Below, one piece after another: positions 1 to 6,767 of a stretch of 12,391 bases of DNA (the stretch's first letter is position 1; every line of letters starts with the position of its first letter). The stretch lies in assembly GCA_000434115.1 (NCBI GenBank), contig FR894069.1, positions 45,690-58,080 of the forward strand. Reading direction: 5' to 3'. A program made the position numbers and the translations under genes. Under the pieces are notes generated by a model, which was not told where the DNA came from, searched no databases, and saw only the letters and a program-made list of their open reading frames with translations. Source of the stretch: Roseburia sp. CAG:309 (GTDB taxonomy: Bacteria > Bacillota > Clostridia > Lachnospirales > Lachnospiraceae).

Positions 1-43
1 GGCACTGGACTACAAATTCTGCGACATTTCGTTGTTTTTTCAT
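1..43 (-). CDS. Start of an unidentified gene downstream of hutU (partial, runs off left edge)
   Basis: Only the first 14 codons are present (MKKQRNVAEFVVQC, then open). The ATG overlaps the hutU stop codon in an ATGA arrangement, and a GGAG sequence inside the last hutU codons sits 8 bases upstream of it. This is the usual pattern of translationally coupled genes, so I read it as the next gene of the histidine operon. Histidine ammonia-lyase, a formiminotransferase or cyclodeaminase, or a permease would fit the position, but the short N-terminus does not match any of these clearly enough to name it. Confidence 0.6.
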   Translation of the reverse strand, partial: MKKQRNVAEFVVQC

Positions 44-2058
44 ACATATTTCTCCATTGCTTTTTCTACAATCTCATCGGATGCAAGATATGGGATGGTG
101 ATGTGGTTTTTGTCTCCATATTTTGCATTGTAGTCGATGCAGGTTTCAATTGAATTTTCATTGCGGGCCCAGGAACGGCGGGAAACACCGACCATAGTGT
201 CCCAAGGCATGGACATTTTCAAGATGGTATCGACGCGTTCGCTTCCATCAAGCACCATACCAAAACCGCCGTTGATGGATTTACCGATTCCGACGCCTCC
301 GCCGTTGTGGAGGGCAATCATTGACATTCCGCGCGCCGCATTTCCGGCAAAACACTGTGTCGCCATATCTGCCATAACATTGGAACCATCTTTGATATTG
401 GATGTTTCACGGAATGGAGAGTCTGTTCCGCCGGTGTCATGGTGGTCACGTCCAAGCATGACTGGTCCGATCTTGCCTTCGCGTACCAATTCATTGAAGC
501 GGAGTGCGATATTCATTCGACCGATGGCATCCTGATACAGGATACGTGCCTGTGTTCCGACAACCAGTTTATTTTTCTTGGCATCGCGGATCCAGTTGTA
601 ATTGTCTTTATCCTGATATCTGCGGTTGACATCGATGCAGTCCATGGCTGCCTGATCTGTCGCATCCAGATCCTCCGGTTTGCCGCTTAAGCATACCCAG
701 CGGAATGGGCCATATCCATAGTCAAACAGCTGTGGACCGAGGATATCTTCGACGTAAGAAGGGAAGATGAAGCCTTCGTGTTCATCGACGCCGTTTTTAC
801 AGATTTCGGGTACACCGGCATCAAATACGGCTTTCATAAAACTATTTCCATAATCGAAGAAATAAGTACCGCGGTTGTGCAGCTCTTTGATGCATTCAAA
901 ATGATGTTTCAAAGATTTGTTTACTTTTTCTACAAATTTATCCGGATCTTCGTCTAACATTTTGGTACGTTCTTCAAAAGAAAGACCCTGTGGACAATAT
1001 CCGCCGGCATACTGTGCGTGGCAGGATGTCTGATCGGAGAGAAGATCGACGTGGATATCATGCTGAATCAGGTACTCCAGAAGATCTACGACATTTCCAT
1101 GGTAAGCAATCGCACATGGTGTCTTTGATTCTTTGGCTTCCAGTGCCCATTTGACGACGGTTTCCAGATCGTCGGAACGTTTGCTGACCCATCCCTGGTC
1201 GTAACGAGTCTGAATACGGGAACTGTCAACTTCTGCAATGATGGCAGCAGCGCCTGCGATTTCGGCTGCTTTTCCCTGTGCACCACTCATGCCGCCGAGA
1301 CCGGAAGAAACAAACAGGCGTCCTTTCAGATCTCCTTCGGCCGGGATGCCGAGTTTCAGTCGTCCGGCATTGAGAAGTGTGTTGAAGGTTCCATGTACGA
1401 TACCCTGAGGTCCGATGTACATCCAGCCACCGGCAGTCATCTGTCCATAGTTCGCTACGCCCATTGCGGCAGCACGGTTAAAATCTTCCTGATTGTCAAA
1501 TTCGCCTACCATCAAACCATTTGTGATGATAACACGTGGGGCAAATTTGTGGGATTTGAATAAGCCGAGAGGGTGGCCGGAGCAGACAACCAATGTCTGT
1601 TCGTCGGTAAGCTGTTCCAGATATTTTTTGATCAGGCGGTACTGCATCCAGTTCTGGCAGACCTGCCCGGTTTCTCCGTAAGTAGTCAACTCATAAGGGT
1701 ATAAAGCTACATCAAAATCAAGGTTGTTGTCAATCATAACCTGAATGGCTTTTCCCTCAATGCAGTTTCCTTTGTACTCCTCAATCGGTTTGCCGTGAAT
1801 CGCGCCTGCCGGGCGAAAACGGTATCCATAGATTCGGCCGTGGGTATGCAGTTCTTCCATAAATTCGGCAGCCATCTGCTCATGATATTTTTCGGGGATA
1901 TAGCGCAGCGCATTTTTCAGTGCGATTGCAATATCGTGCTTTGTCATTTTACTTTCTCGTTTTGGTGCGCGGCGGTAACCGGGAAGAATTTCCGGATATT
2001 CCGGCAAAGTGTCATCCAGCTTGATCGTCATCGCTTTTTCAATACATTTGTTATCCAT
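40..2058 (-). CDS. hutU: Urocanate hydratase (urocanase), long class
   Basis: Urocanase hydrates urocanate to 4-imidazolone-5-propionate, using tightly bound NAD+ as an electrophile, in the cytoplasm. Family signatures are clear: TAGGWMYIGPQGIVHGT near residues 208-224, the NAD-binding GLGGMSGAQG loop at 253-262, DLLSDQTSCH, GPFRW followed by LSG, and near residue 540 GRDHHDTGGTDSPFRETSN, then HNGGGVGIG. At 672 residues it is longer than the roughly 555-residue Pseudomonas/Bacillus type and matches the long class that also includes the animal enzymes. It has ARILY where the short class has ARICW, so the Cys described in the Pseudomonas enzyme is absent; I believe this is normal for the long class. 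Start chosen because AAGAGGT (2064-2070) lies 5 bases upstream. It follows hutD by 21 bp and overlaps the next gene by 4 bp. Confidence 0.95.
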   Translation of the reverse strand: MDNKCIEKAMTIKLDDTLPEYPEILPGYRRAPKRESKMTKHDIAIALKNALRYIPEKYHEQMAAEFMEELHTHGRIYGYRFRPAGAIHGKPIEEYKGNCIEGKAIQVMIDNNLDFDVALYPYELTTYGETGQVCQNWMQYRLIKKYLEQLTDEQTLVVCSGHPLGLFKSHKFAPRVIITNGLMVGEFDNQEDFNRAAAMGVANYGQMTAGGWMYIGPQGIVHGTFNTLLNAGRLKLGIPAEGDLKGRLFVSSGLGGMSGAQGKAAEIAGAAAIIAEVDSSRIQTRYDQGWVSKRSDDLETVVKWALEAKESKTPCAIAYHGNVVDLLEYLIQHDIHVDLLSDQTSCHAQYAGGYCPQGLSFEERTKMLDEDPDKFVEKVNKSLKHHFECIKELHNRGTYFFDYGNSFMKAVFDAGVPEICKNGVDEHEGFIFPSYVEDILGPQLFDYGYGPFRWVCLSGKPEDLDATDQAAMDCIDVNRRYQDKDNYNWIRDAKKNKLVVGTQARILYQDAIGRMNIALRFNELVREGKIGPVMLGRDHHDTGGTDSPFRETSNIKDGSNVMADMATQCFAGNAARGMSMIALHNGGGVGIGKSINGGFGMVLDGSERVDTILKMSMPWDTMVGVSRRSWARNENSIETCIDYNAKYGDKNHITIPYLASDEIVEKAMEKYV

Positions 2059-2079
2059 AGAATACCTCTTTTCTGCCTG

Positions 2080-2676
2080 TTACAGGCGATTGTTTATGTT
2101 GACCGCCAGATAAGAGGCGGCAGTTGCTGATGTAAGTGTGATTTTCTCTGCAGGGGAGAGAATCTGTGGCTCGCAGACCATTAAATCTCCGGGGTGATAA
2201 GTCTCCAGTATGTTTCCGGCTGCTTTTATTTCAATGTCACCGGAAACAATAAAGAAAAATGTAAACGAATTACATTCTGGCGGAACTGAATACAATTCTG
2301 ATTCTTTCAAATTGTGCCAGGCAGCATGGGTTATGAGGCTGCCAGTGGTCATGATGTTAAAGTCGGTGCCGGTTCCCTCGCTTACCGTTTTGACAGCTCC
2401 CGAAAAGGTATGGGGTTTCCCTGGTTTCAGGATGAGCGGAGGAGCGTCTTCGTGGGTAAGAGTTAAGGTGTTTGTAAGGGGGACCAGTGTTCGTATAATG
2501 CCGGGAAGTGCGGTAAATTCCGAAGGACTTTCCTCCACCGTCGCACTACTGATCCGAATCAGAAAATGACGGTCTGCATAAGAACCATTTTCCGGTGCAA
2601 GATACAATTCTGTGGTACTTCCCCCGGACCAGTTTGCCGTCTTATAATCGTTAGGCGTTAGGTGCGTTATTTTCAT
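2080..2676 (-). CDS. hutD: HutD family protein
   Basis: HutD proteins are cytoplasmic cupin-fold proteins found with hut genes. In Pseudomonas, HutD has been proposed to limit the level of hut expression or flux by binding a pathway intermediate; it is not a pathway enzyme. Supporting features are the N-terminal LTPNDYKTANWSGG stretch followed by TELYL, RISSATVEE and SPFTALPG-like patterns (here SEFTALPG), and a typical length of about 200 residues (198 here). The ATG at 2676 is preferred over the in-frame TTG at 2682 because the AGGA at 2687-2690 is 10 bases from the ATG but only 4 from the TTG. The 5' end overlaps the end of hutI by 26 bp, suggesting translational coupling. Family confidence is good; role here is inferred. 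Confidence 0.85.
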   Translation of the reverse strand: MKITHLTPNDYKTANWSGGSTTELYLAPENGSYADRHFLIRISSATVEESPSEFTALPGIIRTLVPLTNTLTLTHEDAPPLILKPGKPHTFSGAVKTVSEGTGTDFNIMTTGSLITHAAWHNLKESELYSVPPECNSFTFFFIVSGDIEIKAAGNILETYHPGDLMVCEPQILSPAEKITLTSATAASYLAVNINNRL

Positions 2677-3925
2677 ATACAATCTTTCCTTTCTTAATTA
2701 CGGTATCCACAATATTTGCTGCGGTATGATATACAAGGAAATTTACATTGTCGTAGGAAAGTACCGTAAGATCGGCTTGCTTGCCGGGTTCGATGCTTCC
2801 CGTCTTTTCTGCAATACCAAGGGCGGCTGCTCCATTAAGTGTAAGCGCAGTGATTGTTTCTTCCAGAGACATCTTCATATAGATTGTGCTGAGTGCAATC
2901 GTTAGCGAGATTGAACTGATAAAACAGCTTCCCGGGTTAAAATCACTTGCCAGCGCGACCGCACATCCGGCATCGATTATCTTTCGTGCTGGCGCGAACG
3001 GAGCGTGCAGGGAGAAAGCAGTGCCCGGCAGCAGAGTGGCGATCACGTTATTATCACGAAGTGCCTGAATGCCGCTATCTGTTATATGAAGCAGGTGATC
3101 TGCGGAGACGGCATGGAGTTTTCCGGCGACTTCGCTTCCACCGATGGCATGAATTTCGTCTGCATGAAGTTTGAGATCAAATCCCATTTTTTTTGCAACA
3201 GTGAGAAGATGTTCCGATTCTTCGGCAGAAAATACACCTTCCTCACAGAAAACATCACAAAATCTTGCCAAATCTTTGCATTTTACTTCGGGCAGGACTT
3301 TCTCAATCATAAAGTCCACATAACTTTGAGTGCTTTCGGCCTCTTGAGGGACAGCGTGAGCTCCGAGATAGGTCGTGATGATATCAATGGCTTCGTTTGC
3401 ATCCAGCGATTTCATTACGGAAAGCTGACGGAGTTCGGTGTCCAGATCAAGTCCGTAACCGCTTTTTCCCTCGATGGTTGTGATCCCCTGGGCGAGCATC
3501 ATGGAAAGCCGGTTCTTTCCGAGCTTATATAAGGTGTCAAAAGAAGCCTCTCTTGTAGGAATTACCGTAGCTGCAATCCCGCCGCCCGCTTTCATGATGT
3601 CAAGATAGGCGGCGCCGGAAAGACGCATCATAAACTCATCCGGACGGTAGCCGGCGAAAATGAAGTGGGTATGACTGTCGATAAAACCGGGAAGAACGCA
3701 TTTTCCGAAAGCATCCATACACGTTTCTACGTTGATGCCGGCTTGGGCAAGAGAGTGTTCCACTTCGGCCGTCGTTCCGACAAAACGGATCGTGTCATTT
3801 ACGATAAAAACAGCCGCGTAGTGAATTTTTTTGACTTCCTGCATCTGTGCTCCGCAGCGCATCGAATCTCCGGTCGGAGTTACCAGCTGCGAAATATGTT
3901 TGATCAAAAGGGATTTTTCCGACAT
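2651..3925 (-). CDS. hutI: Imidazolonepropionase
   Basis: HutI opens the ring of 4-imidazolone-5-propionate to N-formimino-L-glutamate using a metal-bound water. It is an amidohydrolase-superfamily enzyme of normal length (424 residues). Visible landmarks are the metal motif DSHTHFIFAG with H85 and H87, MKAGGGIAATV, EGKSGYGLD, TYLGAHAVP, the KLHADE metal-ligand segment, VSADHLLH, and ASDFNPGS with the catalytic/metal Asp. The start is the ATG at 3925 and not the in-frame GTG at 3931, because a near-perfect AAGGAGGTG (3931-3939) lies 5 bases before the ATG and covers the GTG. The gene begins 12 bp after the upstream deiminase and overlaps hutD by 26 bp. Confidence 0.95.
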   Translation of the reverse strand: MSEKSLLIKHISQLVTPTGDSMRCGAQMQEVKKIHYAAVFIVNDTIRFVGTTAEVEHSLAQAGINVETCMDAFGKCVLPGFIDSHTHFIFAGYRPDEFMMRLSGAAYLDIMKAGGGIAATVIPTREASFDTLYKLGKNRLSMMLAQGITTIEGKSGYGLDLDTELRQLSVMKSLDANEAIDIITTYLGAHAVPQEAESTQSYVDFMIEKVLPEVKCKDLARFCDVFCEEGVFSAEESEHLLTVAKKMGFDLKLHADEIHAIGGSEVAGKLHAVSADHLLHITDSGIQALRDNNVIATLLPGTAFSLHAPFAPARKIIDAGCAVALASDFNPGSCFISSISLTIALSTIYMKMSLEETITALTLNGAAALGIAEKTGSIEPGKQADLTVLSYDNVNFLVYHTAANIVDTVIKKGKIVYENNAPNA

Positions 3926-3930
3926 AGTCA

Positions 3931-3939
3931 CACCTCCTT
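3931..3939 (-). promoter_or_regulatory. Ribosome binding site setting the hutI start
   Basis: AAGGAGGTG on the minus strand, 5 bases before the ATG at 3925 and overlapping the stop codon of the upstream deiminase gene. It excludes the in-frame GTG at 3931 as the start. Confidence 0.8.
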
Positions 3940-5281
3940 ACGCACCGATGTTTTTCATTAATTGTCTTACTTTATTTACAATCGTAGTTTCTGTGATCGT
4001 CAGCAGATTGCAGTCGTTTACGGTTAGTTTTCCGTTTACAACGACACGCCGGATCGCAGAAGGCTGCATAGAATATACAATATTTGGTAATAACTGTTCT
4101 CCGGAATCAGAGATTGGCTGCATCGAGATGTCATCGATGCTGACTCCGACAAAATCAGCCAGGTATCCCGGTTTAATCTCGCCGGCGGGAAGTCCCAGAA
4201 GCGATGCACCGTCTTTGGTTCCCATGTTAAATACATCGTTATAGTTCAGACACATCGCATCGCAGGTATTGGCCTTTTGAAGCAGAGATGTCATACGCAT
4301 TTCCTCAAAAATACTGATGCGGTTATTACTGCAGGCACCATCCGAGCCAAGCCCGATCTGGACACCGGCTTTCCGCATGTGTGGGATATCGGTGATTCCG
4401 TCTGCCAGAAACATATTACTGGAAGGGCAGTAGGCGAGGTGGGCATGTGCTTTTCCGAGGGTATCGATCTCGCTGTCTTTCAGCCAGACACCGTGGACGA
4501 TCGTCATAGTATCATCGACGACTCCGAGAGAATCCAAAAATTCTACCGGAGTCAGGCCGTCGTGTTCTTTTTTGACCTGCTCTACTTCAAATGGCTCCTC
4601 AGCGACATGAATATGGTAGCCGCAATTGTATTTTTTTGCCAATGCGTGTCCAGCGATCACCATCTCCGGTGAGGCAGCATGCAGGCTGTGTGGTGCCGGG
4701 AGAATTTTCGTCATCCGGGAAGGATCGGAATTGTACTCCTGCATCAATTCTTCCGTATTGCGGACGGCAGTTTCGACATTTTCCACATATCCGCTCGGTG
4801 CGCCGTCCCAGTTGTACATCGTGCGGGCGAGGACGAGCCGGATGCCGACATCTTTTGCTGCCTGAATGATCATTTTGTCGCTTTCTTTTCCGAATTGATG
4901 AAGATAAAAGAAATCACATACGGTGGTCACTCCATATTTCATCATTTCGGCAAAAGCGAAAACAGCCGCGTTGTATATGTCTTTCTGTGAGAAACGGTTG
5001 GAAAATTTATATAACGCATTGTCGCGCCATTCCAAAAACGGGCGGTCGCAGGAAAGCCCGCGCAATATGCTTTGAAAACAATGGTTATGTACGTTGACGG
5101 TTCCCGGGATGAGAACCAGGCTGCTCCAGTCGCAGGGCTGTGCAGAGGGATATTTGTCTTTTAATATGGAACAGGGACCGATGTCTAAGATCGTATTTCC
5201 CTGAGTAATGATCCCCCGCCCGGAAACAAAAGCTCCGTTTAGATATAAGTAACGAGGGTTATATAACTGCTGCATGTGCAT
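3938..5281 (-). CDS. hutF: Amidohydrolase, probable formimidoylglutamate deiminase (HutF-like)
   Basis: The likely reaction is N-formimino-L-glutamate to N-formyl-L-glutamate plus ammonia, the step after HutI in the five-step hut pathway. The 447-residue protein is a metal-dependent TIM-barrel amidohydrolase of the HutF/TrzA/SsnA group: N-V-H65-N-H67-C-F-Q metal motif, HIHVAEE with H223 and H225, IVHG (H263) and GLGSDGA (D314). The segment around residues 84-129, FLEWRDNALYKF followed later by CDFFYLHQF, resembles the region of HutF that reads WRE...EFHYVHH, which favours HutF over chlorohydrolase or guanine deaminase relatives. The ATG at 5281 is used; an ATG at 5275 is also possible, since AAGGAG is 4 or 10 bases away. 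The 5' end overlaps the preceding amidohydrolase by 23 bp. Substrate is inferred from similarity and from hutI next door. Confidence 0.7.
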   Translation of the reverse strand: MHMQQLYNPRYLYLNGAFVSGRGIITQGNTILDIGPCSILKDKYPSAQPCDWSSLVLIPGTVNVHNHCFQSILRGLSCDRPFLEWRDNALYKFSNRFSQKDIYNAAVFAFAEMMKYGVTTVCDFFYLHQFGKESDKMIIQAAKDVGIRLVLARTMYNWDGAPSGYVENVETAVRNTEELMQEYNSDPSRMTKILPAPHSLHAASPEMVIAGHALAKKYNCGYHIHVAEEPFEVEQVKKEHDGLTPVEFLDSLGVVDDTMTIVHGVWLKDSEIDTLGKAHAHLAYCPSSNMFLADGITDIPHMRKAGVQIGLGSDGACSNNRISIFEEMRMTSLLQKANTCDAMCLNYNDVFNMGTKDGASLLGLPAGEIKPGYLADFVGVSIDDISMQPISDSGEQLLPNIVYSMQPSAIRRVVVNGKLTVNDCNLLTITETTIVNKVRQLMKNIGA

Positions 5282-6533
5282 TCATCTCCTTATCTAAGAT
5301 TGGTATTGCTTCTGCAAGTACGTTGACGGTTTCTTCTATTGTTTCCGGCTTTGAATATTCATCCGCACAATGGCTTTTTCCGTTGACACTCTGGGTAAAG
5401 ATCATGCCGGATTCGGTGAAACGTGCGATGTTTGCGGCATCGTGTCCTGCCATGCTCACATATTCGTGGACCGGGACATTCTGATGAATCATTGCCTCTT
5501 TCAATGCGGACTGTATCAGCGGAGACATCGGCATCTCTTTTTGATCCAGATTCAATGTCCGCTCGATTGTGGTCCCGCGCCGTTTCGAAATTTCTTCGCA
5601 GGCGGCAGTCAATTTCTCCAAAATACGTTTTCGTTTTTCAGGCTGGCATGTCCGTATTTCAAGGGTTAGCTGTACTTTGTCCGGAATGATGCTTACGGCA
5701 TTTGGAAAAACTTCCATAAAACCGATGGTTCCGACCGTTTCTTTGTCATTTTCTTCCAATAACAGCAACTCGAATGCGAGATTCAATTCGCAGGCGGTCA
5801 GCAGGGCATCGTGGCGGTCCGGCATATTGGTGGTTCCACCATGATTGGCGGTTCCGTGGATTGTGATGTTTTCACGGTAAATGCCGGTAATGCATGTGAC
5901 GATGGCAGTTGAGTCCCGGTGCTCGTACAATCGTTTTCCCTGCTCGATATGCAGCTCGATAAAAGCACCGATATCTTTGTTTGTCAATTTCGCCGTTTTT
6001 GTTTCCGCCAGACACCCGCCGATCTCTTCCAGACATTCGGAAAAAGGAGCGCCGGTATCGTGGTGTGTGAGTTTCTGAAGATCCTCTGTCGTCAGACGCC
6101 CGGACAACACTTTACTTCCTAATGTAGAAACATTGTAAGGATTTGGTTCTTCGCCGGTAAATGAAACAAGATAAAGTGGATGTTCGGTCAATATTTCCTG
6201 TTCCTGATAGGTCTGCATGATCTCAGTGGCGGCGAGTACACCCAGTGCCCCGTCGTAATGTCCGCCATTGGGAACGGCATCGTGATGCGAACCAATGACG
6301 ATCGGCGGAAGCGAAGAACCGCTGTTTCGCATGCCCCAGATATTCCCAATGGAATCAATATGAACTTCAAGACCAAGGATATTGGACCAGTAATCCAATA
6401 TCCACTGTCTCGCTTTGTAATCTGCCCGGCTTCCCAGAGCACGGTCGATACCGCCGTTACGGTTGCATCCGATTTTCCCGAGGGAATCCAGATTATGTAT
6501 CAGCCGTTTGATGTTAATTGCTATCCTTCCCAT
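5259..6533 (-). CDS. M20-type amidohydrolase (N-carbamoyl-L-amino-acid hydrolase family), candidate N-formylglutamate hydrolase
   Basis: This family (HyuC, AmaB, AllC) removes N-carbamoyl, N-formyl or related groups from amino acids using two metal ions. In the 424-residue product: GSHHDAVPNGGHYDGALGV (ligands H83, D94), GEE with E128-E129, FIELHIEQG (H195), TANHGGTTNMPDRHDAL (H231 region), GHDAAN near 364 and GKSHCADEY (H388). It is the first gene of the hut operon and there is no hutG in view, so I infer it cleaves N-formylglutamate to glutamate and formate; some members of the family are known to accept N-formyl amino acids. N-carbamoylglutamate is the main alternative. The open frame extends to 6602, but the family match starts at MGRIAINIKRL and AAAGGA (6545-6550) lies 11 bases before the ATG at 6533, while the extension would run through the -10 box. 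Confidence 0.85.
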   Translation of the reverse strand: MGRIAINIKRLIHNLDSLGKIGCNRNGGIDRALGSRADYKARQWILDYWSNILGLEVHIDSIGNIWGMRNSGSSLPPIVIGSHHDAVPNGGHYDGALGVLAATEIMQTYQEQEILTEHPLYLVSFTGEEPNPYNVSTLGSKVLSGRLTTEDLQKLTHHDTGAPFSECLEEIGGCLAETKTAKLTNKDIGAFIELHIEQGKRLYEHRDSTAIVTCITGIYRENITIHGTANHGGTTNMPDRHDALLTACELNLAFELLLLEENDKETVGTIGFMEVFPNAVSIIPDKVQLTLEIRTCQPEKRKRILEKLTAACEEISKRRGTTIERTLNLDQKEMPMSPLIQSALKEAMIHQNVPVHEYVSMAGHDAANIARFTESGMIFTQSVNGKSHCADEYSKPETIEETVNVLAEAIPILDKEMNAHAAVI

Positions 6534-6544
6534 AAAACATATAG

Positions 6545-6550
6545 TCCTTT
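6545..6550 (-). promoter_or_regulatory. Ribosome binding site setting the start of the M20 hydrolase
   Basis: AAAGGA on the minus strand, 11 bases upstream of the ATG at 6533. It lies between the long open-frame start at 6602 and the ATG, so it supports the shorter protein. The spacing is a little long. Confidence 0.55.
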
Positions 6551-6590
6551 CTTGAAATGGTATATATGAATAATGCTTATATTTTCTTAA

Positions 6591-6618
6591 ATCATACCAC
6601 AAAAATAGAATATGTCAA
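6591..6618 (-). promoter_or_regulatory. Promoter of the leftward hut operon
   Basis: On the minus strand a perfect TTGACA -35 box (plus coordinates 6613-6618) and TATGAT -10 box (6591-6596) are separated by 16 bases. Transcription would start near 6584, giving a leader of about 50 bases before the first gene. No riboswitch or attenuator fits in so short a leader. Confidence 0.75.
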
Positions 6619-6644
6619 TACCAATTTTAAAATGGTGTTGATAT
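6612..6644. promoter_or_regulatory. 33-bp near-palindrome covering both -35 boxes, probable shared operator
   Basis: The sequence is symmetric about base 6628, with 13 of 16 base pairs matching. The arms are ATGTCAATACC (6612-6622) and GGTGTTGATAT (6634-6644), around an AT-rich core containing TTTTAAAA. The two -35 boxes (6613-6618 and 6638-6643) are exact mirror positions within the arms, but the match continues beyond them into GG(T) and the core. A dimeric regulator bound here would block or bridge both promoters. The GntR proteins encoded next door are the obvious candidates. Confidence 0.55.
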
Positions 6645-6666
6645 TTTTAAAAAGGTATGCTATACT
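6638..6666 (+). promoter_or_regulatory. Promoter of the rightward gntR-gntR-DMT-SDR-glycyl radical enzyme operon
   Basis: TTGATA (6638-6643) and TATACT (6661-6666) are separated by 17 bases, the ideal sigma-70/sigma-A spacing. The start site would be near 6673, leaving a leader of about 95 bases that contains a perfect 16-bp palindrome. Confidence 0.8.
6655..6665. promoter_or_regulatory. GTATGCTATAC inverted repeat over the rightward -10 box
   Basis: A perfect inverted repeat with 4-bp arms, GTAT and ATAC, around a 3-base centre, overlapping the -10 box TATACT. GntR-family operators are often short GT/AC-ended repeats of this kind, so it could be an autoregulation site. Part of the symmetry may simply come from the -10 sequence. 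Confidence 0.3.
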
Positions 6667-6689
6667 AAGGCTGTAAAAAGACAGACACA

Positions 6690-6705
6690 CCCATGCGCGC
6701 ATGGG
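6690..6705 (+). repeat. Perfect 16-bp palindrome in the leader of the rightward operon
   Basis: CCCATGCGCGCATGGG reads the same on both strands with no mismatch. It is GC-rich in an otherwise AT-rich region. It lies about 17 bases after the predicted transcription start and 62 bases before the first start codon. It could be a DNA operator (roadblock position), or in RNA a hairpin with a 6-bp stem and CGCG loop. No run of T follows, so it is not an intrinsic terminator. Confidence 0.7.
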
Positions 6706-6751
6706 AAGTGCGTGGATTTTGAAAAGTAATTGGAATAGAGAATGAAAAGAG

Positions 6752-6758
6752 AAGGGAG
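6752..6758 (+). promoter_or_regulatory. Ribosome binding site setting the start of the first gntR gene
   Basis: AAGGGAG lies immediately before an ATG at 6759 (too close to be used) and 9 bases before the in-frame ATG at 6768, which is therefore the better start. Confidence 0.7.
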
Positions 6759-6767
6759 ATGGTGCGT

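Noticed and set aside
40..2058. Missing catalytic-type Cys in HutU (ARILY instead of ARICW)
   Set aside because: The 672-residue long class, which includes animal enzymes, to my knowledge has ARILY naturally. All NAD-binding and C-terminal signatures are intact, so this is not evidence of inactivity.
5269..6569. Multiple plus-strand open frames of 60-130 codons opposite the hut genes
   Set aside because: They lie antisense to strongly supported genes, lack ribosome binding sites and show no recognisable protein features.
6534..6602. N-terminal extension of the M20 hydrolase to 6602
   Set aside because: It would run through the -10 box and past the predicted transcription start, and the family match begins at the ATG at 6533 behind AAAGGA.
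6690..6705. The leader palindrome as an intrinsic terminator
   Set aside because: No T-run follows it and it precedes an operon with good translation signals.
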